Below, piece by piece: positions 57,166 through 64,000 of a DNA stretch of 64,000 nt. Every line of letters starts with the position of its first letter. Within the stretch, counting starts at the first letter, position 1. Both the position numbers and the translations under genes were made by a program. Under the pieces are notes generated by a model. It worked only from the letters and a program-made list of their open reading frames with translations, did not search any database and was not told where the DNA came from. This stretch comes from Uloborus plumipes. Taxonomy: Eukaryota > Arthropoda > Arachnida > Araneae > Uloboridae. The stretch spans positions 1-64,000 of the forward strand of contig JAXGGA010000023.1 in NCBI GenBank assembly GCA_038373865.1. Reading direction: 5' to 3'.

Positions 57166-58042
57166 TTCCTTAGGCAAAATAAATTTTTTTATCACACGTA
57201 TTGAAATGTAAATTCAGATCGGTCACGTGAGAAACAAAATGTCTGCTTCTTTATCGAATGGTCTAATCACTCATGGAAGACAACGAAAGCCAAAGAACAA
57301 CTAAACTTGTGTGGAGATCCCAGTAACAATTAAAACACAAATGGCAAAAGACAGCCCCAAAACAAATCGAAACCGATCGTTCATGCATATGTCGATTGCA
57401 GTTATGAATCACAATTACAGTTAATCTCTCAATGACCCATTCCGTTAAGAACCGATCAAACATTAGGATTCATACAACAAACTGCCTCTCATCCCATAAG
57501 CAATAGTTGGCACATATTAATTACAGCGGAGTATTAAATGGAGCCATTATAATAGGCTATTGCATCGTTCGCGATTGAAATCTCTTTAATCTCTGTAATA
57601 AGTGACGTAATGTATATGCATCCCTGGAATCCTCAACTGTTTACTTTAAACTGATGAAATTTAGCTGATTGTATTGGCTTGCTTGGTACTGCAATTTCTG
57701 TAAAACTTTATTGAATGATGGATTTTCCAGGATTGGCGTTTTCAAATATTTAAGATCTTGATCGTTCGGGAATGTAACAGCTATTATATTTTAGTCATTG
57801 TTGATAAATATTAATTTATTTGATGGATGAAATGGCTTTGGATAACTTAAGTAGCTGATTTCAAAATTCTAAAGCAGCTGAAGCAGTGACTACGCAATGA
57901 AAATATATCACGATTTATAATACAAAGTTCCGGAGATCTTTCCTTGAAATAGTACTCAAAAAAAGGTTGAAAAGAGCTTTTTTTAATAAACAATTTCAGT
58001 AAAAAGGAAAAGAAAAAAATAATAGAAAAAAAAAGGTTTGTT
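57166..58042. repeat. 877-bp tandem duplication, unit 1
   Basis: Starts TTCCTTAGGCAAAATAAA and is repeated exactly 877 bp later. The units are diverged at the edges but nearly identical in the centre. The 66-codon frame (57263-57463, minus) crosses the conserved part and is also open in unit 2, but the ends diverge and no domain is known, so noncoding conservation is more likely. Confidence 0.88.
57325..57523. promoter_or_regulatory. 199-bp conserved core, copy 1 (candidate noncoding element)
   Basis: Compared with 58202-58400 there are three substitutions and no gap over 199 bp by hand alignment, while sequence 40-100 bp to the left agrees only about 75%. It contains TGCATATGTCGATTGCAG, ATGAATCACAATTACAG and CATATTAATTA, words rich in TAAT/ATTA homeodomain-type cores. 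A second strictly identical block of about 45 bp follows (ATTGCATCGTTCGCGATTGA, continuing AATCTCTTTAATCTCTG). Function is inferred from the conservation pattern alone; gene conversion is the alternative. Confidence 0.45.
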
Positions 58043-58919
58043 CTTCTTAGGTAAAATAAATTTTGTTATCACACGTATTGAAATTAAACATAGATTGGTC
58101 ACGCTAGAAACTAAATGTCTGCTTCTTCGTGGAAATACCCAATTACTTTCGAAAGACAACGAAAGCCAAGGAATAACGAAACTTGTTTAGAGATCCCAGG
58201 AAACAATTAAAACACAAATGGCAAAAGACAGCCCCTAAACAAATCGAAACCGGTCGTTCATGCATATGTCGATTGCAGTTATGAATCACAATTACAGTTA
58301 ATCTCTCAATGGCCCATTCCGTTAAGAACCGATCAAACATTAGGATTCATACAACAAACTGCCTCTCATCCCATAAGCAATAGTTGGCACATATTAATTA
58401 GGGTGGAGTATTAAATGGAGCGATTATAATCGGCTATTGCATCGTTCGCGATTGAAATCTCTTTAATCTCTGTAATAGGGACGTAATGTGTATGCATCCC
58501 TGGCATTCTCAATTGTTTACTTTAAACTGATGAAATTCAGCTGATTGTATTGGCTTGCTTGGTATGCTGCCATTTCTGTTAAATTTTAATAAATGATAGA
58601 TATTCCAGGATTGGCGTTTTCAAATGTTTAAGATCTTGATAGTTCGGGAATTTAACAGCTATTATATTTTTGGCGTTGTTCATGAATATTAATCTAGTTG
58701 ATGGATGAAATGGCTTTGGATAATTTAACTAGTTGATTCCAAAATTATAAAGCAATTGAGTCAGTGGACCACACAAATGAATATTTTTTAATATTATCAT
58801 ATGAAATTCCCGAAATATGTCTCATTAAAATTGTTCTGAGCAAAAAGTTGAATGGAGGATTTTTTTTCTTGTAAGCAGTTTAGCAAAAAAGAAAAAGAAA
58901 AAAAAAATTTCTTCTTCCA
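58043..58919. repeat. 877-bp tandem duplication, unit 2
   Basis: Starts TTCTTAGGTAAAATAAA. After the conserved core it follows unit 1 through TGGATGAAATGGCTTTGGAT and then diverges, ending in an A/G-rich run near 58890-58905. Confidence 0.88.
58202..58400. promoter_or_regulatory. 199-bp conserved core, copy 2
   Basis: Same length as copy 1 with three single-base differences (CCCTAAAC for CCCAAAAC, CCGGTCG for CCGATCG, CAATGGCCC for CAATGACCC). Preservation of both length and sequence in a diverged duplication is what marks this region. Confidence 0.45.
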
Positions 58920-59680
58920 TGAGTTTACACCGCGCATGAGCAGACTGGGATTTTATTATAAATGGCAGCTAACGTGTTAACAACCAATCGTTATGCTGCA
59001 ATGCCATGAAAGAGTATAGAAAAGCTTTTCAACTAACGTAGAAACTGATTAAAGAGTTTTCTCGTTGCGATTCCATTATTAAAAAAACCCTTTCTCCTGT
59101 AGAAAATTAATTATAAGCAGGTGAACTGAACTCTTATGCTGAGTCCAATAACCCGCCACAGGCGGATTGCCCGAGCCGCCCTGGAAGAAGAGGTTGAAGC
59201 AGCCACCGAGGACGTCTATTGTGTTAGACTACATGTGTTAGAAAATAGTAGGATTTCAAAATTCGTTTTTAAGAGTAAAATCATAAATTCCGATAGCATT
59301 ATTTTCATTTATTTAAATTAAAGTTCTCTACAATTGTTTTTTATAAACAGTAATATGGCGGCTTATCTCATTAAATGCTGCAAGGAATAAACTTAAACTA
59401 GGACATTTTACTGTTGAATCCAGTTGGGAAGATATATATATGGCTTTAAACGATCGCATTAAGAAAGTCTTATTTTAAGTATATTATTTAAAATAAGTAA
59501 TCATATGATTTATTATGAAGAAAATTAGTAAAATTACATTAGGATTACGTAATAAATACTATACATAGCTTTAAAAAAATATTTTTATTCAAACATTCAT
59601 AGTGTTATTCAACTAATACCACCCAAAAACTTTAATAATAATTTTCATATCGCAGTGACCTAACACATTATTTAAGAATT
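58920..59680. other. Unassigned stretch with a short GC-richer open frame
   Basis: At 59136-59220 a plus-strand frame reads ITRHRRIARAALEEEVEAAT from DNA that is much more GC-rich than its surroundings. It is only about 30 codons before AT-rich sequence resumes. It could be a small exon or processed fragment; no family recognised. Confidence 0.3.
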
Positions 59681-59972
59681 CACGATATTCAACATTTCAA
59701 ACTCTAATTTACGTATATCTAACTGTCGCCAGTACATATTTCTAAACTATCTTCAAAAACATTTCACAACATTTTTTAATGATCTTTTTCTAAGTCGCTA
59801 CATGAAACTCCTATTAGCAACTCAAAGAAAAACGTTATACTTTCCGGTAATGGCTTACGAAATGACAAACGTTAGTACCATGGTAGAACGCTTGGAGGCT
59901 AGAAAAAATAGTATACTGTTTACTTTTATCTCTCTCTGCAATAAACAGTCATTTTCCGAAGATGAAAAATAA
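59681..59972. repeat. Second local tandem duplication, unit 1
   Basis: Pairs with 60503-60808, offset about 824-837 bp. Shared blocks: TATTCAACATTT, GAACTATCTTMAAA-type, CTCAAAGAAAAACGTTATAC, AATGGCYTA, and CTGCAATAAACRRT before GAAGATGAA. Overall similarity is perhaps 75%, older than the 877-bp pair. Confidence 0.72.
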
Positions 59973-60502
59973 TATTTTATTTTTGTATTTTGATGAAAAG
60001 TTTCAATATAGTTTTTAACAACAGCTTATAGGAGAAAATATCTAGTTTTAATTCCACTATTTACGAAAAATAATAAATTAGCTGTGAAAGAAATGAGCAA
60101 ATTCAATATTTTGATTACATAATAAAAAAAAAGCTATTACCAAAAGCATATTTCTCTTATCTTACAGATTGGTTTTAAGGGTATTATTTGCGCAAAACAT
60201 GTTCAAATACCAAAGGGAATTCATTTAATGTTCCAGAGTTTAGCCTTTTAAATTAATTTATTATCGTCTGCACTACATTTTAATTTATCGTTTGGATAAG
60301 CAAGCGTTTATTATTGCTATGATAACAACTAAATTTTTTTTCTTGAGTTAAAATATTTTTTTTAAGTGAGTTACGTTACAGTGAATATGTGAAGTGAATC
60401 AATATTGTGCTTATAACGTTGTGCGCTCTAAATCTGTGTATTTTGTATAAAACTTCAACAGTAGGTATTCATACTCCAGTGAGATAAAATTATATCTAAG
60501 AG

Positions 60503-60808
60503 ATCATGGTATTCAACATTTTGAACTTTAACTCATATATATATATAAATATATTTTACTGTAGCTATACCAGATCTGTGTGAACTATCTTAAAAGCAAC
60601 TTCACAATATTTTATAACGACTCTTTCGAAGACGCTATCTAAAATCCTTATTAACTGCTCAAAGAAAAACGTTATACGTTCTGATAATGGCCTAGAAAAT
60701 AACGAGCAATAGTAGCATGGTGGAACATTCGGAGGCAGGAGCAAGCAGTACACAGTTTACTCATATCTCCCCTCTGCAATAAACGATGATTATCGAAAGA
60801 TGAAGAAA
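60503..60808. repeat. Second local tandem duplication, unit 2
   Basis: Diverged copy of 59681-59972 in the same orientation. A minus-strand frame (60565-60753) here is not open in unit 1, so coding conservation is not supported. Confidence 0.72.
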
Positions 60809-61944
<1,136 letters not shown>

Positions 61945-62615
61945 ATGTATGATTCAGTCTTTAATGGGTTTAATTTGGAAATAGTAGAAATACGAGAAAT
62001 GGCTCATAGTTACCAAACTAAGCAACGTGATGATCTTTTAACCAATTTTTGCAAAAAAAAAAATTATTATTCAAAATTAAGTTTATTAATGGCATTAATT
62101 CCTATGGACAGAGATTCTGGAATTCTCTACCAAACAGCCTAAAATGCATAAACAGTAGAAATTTATTTAAAAAGACGGTTAAAAAATGTTATACTTAGCT
62201 CCACTTAAGCTTAAACTTAAACTAATTTGTAAACACTATTTTATCCTCAATGTTTTTCGGTAGCTCTGAATTCAAGTTTTTCTTTTCTTTGTTTATGCTG
62301 TTTTTTTTAAATATATTTATCTATATTTTTCTCTATCTTTTTTCGTTCCGTATATATGTTCTTATGAATTCAGATGAGTACTTGGTATTTCCCTATTCTT
62401 TAATTTGCCCTAAATGTTGTCTCTTTTTGAGTGATGGGAGCTCGTCAGGCTGTTTTTTTACAGCCTTTACTGCCATGTACTTAATCAGGGTTTTTGATTC
62501 AATGTATATACTTGACGTTTGTTTTTTTTCTGTATTTGTGCCCCATATATTGTTGTATTCGTTTTATGCTACGTCTATTTTTTGTTTATGGTTTGTATTG
62601 CCTTGATTAAAATAA
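61945..62615 (+). mobile_element. LINE 3' fragment (non-LTR retrotransposon)
   Basis: Frame one, 61945-62100, has HSYQTKQRDDLLTNFCKKK. After a frameshift near 62105, RFWNSLPNSLKCINSRNLFK leads to a stop near 62190. The WNSLP...I.S.N.FKK ending is the typical C-terminus of LINE reverse transcriptases of the CR1/jockey/Rex type. The T-rich sequence to 62610 would be the 3' UTR. No catalytic YADD segment lies within reach, so this is a 5'-truncated, dead copy. The exact clade cannot be told. Confidence 0.68.
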
Positions 62616-62620
62616 ATTGA

Positions 62621-62870
62621 AGCTAGGCAGGGGTGCGCTGTTTCCCTTTTCCAACTGTACCATGATTTGGTGCGAAGTCCGATTTCCACAGCACACGCAT
62701 GGCATAGGGACCCGTTTATAGGGTAGTCAACCATTCACAGAACAACAATATCTTCACACAAAGAAAGGACAAGGACAGGGCAGAGAAAGTACATCCATGC
62801 CCAATCCGAGATTCGAATCCGGGACCATTCCCATCCCGGTCAGACTTCTGTGACCACTATACCCTGTGTA
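62621..62870 (-). mobile_element. tRNA-derived SINE, second copy
   Basis: Reverse complement follows the SINE at 36481: TATAGTGGTCACAGAAGTCT (A-box region), GGATTCGAATCTC (B-box, one or two changes), CTTTCTCTGCCCTGTCCTTG, then GACTTCGCACCAAATCATGG and GCGCACCCCTGCCTAGCTT. It abuts the LINE fragment tail. More diverged than the first copy; no target duplication identified. Confidence 0.85.
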
Positions 62871-62981
62871 ACGAGACTTGTCGTCTCAAAGAAAAACTAA
62901 TTTAACACTCCCGCACTTTTCTTCTTGCAGTTGTCATAGTTCCGGAACTTTTTTTCCACTTAGCTTTTGCAACAATGATTT

Positions 62982-63212
62982 ACCGTAAAGTCGGGTTACT
63001 TGGACCCTAGGGGGTTACTTGAGCCCATTACAGTAAAATGATAAAATCAAGGTTTGGTGCTTATTAGTTGAAGACTTCCACATAGTTCCTCGTTTCTCCT
63101 CTAGGTAGAAGCACGCTGCAATCTCTAACGCTAGTACCAAACCCAGATTTTATCATTTTACTGTGGGCTCAAGTAACTCCCTTGTGGGTCCAAGTAACCC
63201 GACTTTACGGTA
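62982..63212. mobile_element. Palindromic TA-flanked MITE related in its tips to family D
   Basis: Body 62984-63210 (227 bp), TA on both sides. Left CCGTAAAGTCGGGTTACTTG continues GACCC; the right end is its complement. A further inner inverted pair is TACAGTAAAATGATAAAAT / ATTTTATCATTTTACTGT, with GGTTTGG/CCAAACC. The tips resemble CCGTAAAATGGGG of the 1.29-kb elements, so the same transposase type may have moved both. Confidence 0.87.
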
Positions 63213-63319
63213 GTGCAAATCGATTAAAATTGCTTTGTGCGTAAACTATTATTCAATTGAAGAATCAACGTTAACAAAGCACATCCTTTTCTTAGAAATT
63301 CGTGTTTTATTTAATATGT
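63213..63319. other. Short AT-rich spacer
   Basis: Nothing recognised. Confidence 0.4.
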
Positions 63320-63525
63320 ATGCACAGATTTGTTAGAAAAAGTTTAGAAATAACTCAGACATGAGGATACAATATAAACCGTAAACTTAATTCGGTAAAC
63401 ATAAAACAAATCAAATGCCTCAATAGCAGTGCAGAAAAAAAAAGAGTGGAATTATTTTCTTACGTACTGTTTGCATGGGGATGACGCAATATTTTAAAAC
63501 TTGATACGCCTATTTTAAAGTAATA
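63320..63525 (-). repeat. Dispersed repeat, copy 2
   Basis: Reverse complement of 39285-39490 at roughly 80% by eye. Shared words include GATACGCCTATTTTAAAGTA and AGACATGAGGATA. Confidence 0.65.
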
Positions 63526-63597
63526 GAGTATAGAGGAGGTGGCCGACTCTCGTTCACTTGACTGTTGTTTATAGACATGTGAACCATTCTTCGTCTT

Positions 63598-64000
63598 TAA
63601 CCCATTAATGCCTAGCGTCCCTTTTTAGGGACAGTCCAAAAAAGGGTCTGAATTTCCCCAAAACGAACATTTCAACCAAATAATAGTGTTCAATTAGTAT
63701 CTTGGTATTCTTTCAATTCGTTATTAACAGATTGCAGCATATAATCATTGTAAAGTGTGTTCTGTAGCAGTTTTAATATGATCTTCATCAAAAATGACAT
63801 CGTTCACAATCTCAAGAAAAAAAAGCTAAGTTATTCCCAGTTTATGTTAATTGCTGATTTTATTCCTTCTTATAAAATGTCTTTTTAAATATTACATCGT
63901 AGGCAGAAAAAAATTTTAGTAAAAAAAGTGTGTACCCTCTGGGGTCTATCGTAAATTTAAGTAACAATTTTTTTTTCCTTAATAAAATAATTATTTTTTA
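63598..64000. mobile_element. Possible TTAA-type element start, cut by window end
   Basis: TTAACCCATTAATGCCTAGC followed by GTCCCTTTTTAGGGAC (a palindrome) resembles the left end at 45086 (TTAACCCTTTTTGTACC..GGGAC). The other end is outside the window, so this is tentative. Confidence 0.4.

Noticed and set aside
57263..58340. Paired frames MFDRFLTEW... as a conserved duplicated gene
   Set aside because: Both start the same way and agree for about 45 residues, but then diverge by frame and sequence exactly where the DNA conservation ends. The conserved DNA extends beyond the frame on the other side, so noncoding conservation explains it better.
62250..62606. A 118-codon hydrophobic frame, possibly a membrane protein
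   Set aside because: Lies in the T-rich 3' UTR of a LINE fragment, just after its RT stop; hydrophobicity reflects base composition.

Overview
This window looks like intergenic or intronic DNA from an AT-rich animal genome, most likely an arachnid and probably a spider. By eye it is about two-thirds or more A+T, with many homopolymer runs and no bacterial-style gene packing. No open frame forms a convincing intact host gene. Every recognisable coding stretch is a broken transposon gene. The spider guess rests on the mix of elements (a Tc1-like transposase ending in a VRGGPTSY-type tail, a mariner with an N-terminal HTH of the DUF4817 kind, a tRNA-derived SINE, several MITE families). It is inference, not proof.

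1-12 kb is a dense mosaic of mobile elements: a 345-bp dispersed direct repeat (1 and 3.67 kb), TIR elements at 0.84, 1.21, 4.15, 7.32 and 8.29 kb, a piggyBac-like deletion derivative with a surviving zinc-binding C-terminus (2.65-3.31 kb), a hAT-type element with a perfect 8-bp target duplication (5.85-6.38 kb), and two tandem copies of a ~0.8-kb repeat (8.59-11.48 kb). The second copy is split by a mariner insertion (10.19-11.47 kb). At 12.82-14.24 kb lies an almost complete Tc1-like element whose transposase has one frameshift.

14-31 kb is sparser: a few MITEs (16.0, 20.3, 24.2, 24.6, 25.9 kb), an internally deleted mariner (21.85-22.74 kb), SINE or tRNA-like debris and a complex unique stretch at 16.7-17.1 kb. 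31-55 kb carries three copies of a ~1.29-kb TA-flanked element (31.2, 39.5 and 53.1 kb; the first inverted relative to the other two). All three keep the same degraded protein segment and the same repeated terminal and internal motif. Other contents are a complete 285-bp SINE with its target duplication (36.5 kb), a mariner fragment (34.2 kb), nested MITEs (42.6-43.3, 44.0-44.8, 45.1-46.0 kb) and unassigned unique segments.

55-64 kb has a four-unit tandem array (55.5 kb) and two neighbouring tandem duplications (57.2-58.9 kb, period 877 bp; 59.7-60.8 kb, offset about 0.83 kb). The first contains a 199-bp core with only three differences between copies although the flanks have diverged clearly. 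This is the best candidate here for a selected noncoding element. A long (AT)n tract, a LINE reverse-transcriptase tail, a second SINE, a palindromic MITE and the start of a TTAA-type element finish the window.

There is no operon or pathway. The stories are transposon nesting and a few possible regulatory elements. Identifications rest on hand translation and remembered family motifs; none was checked against a database.
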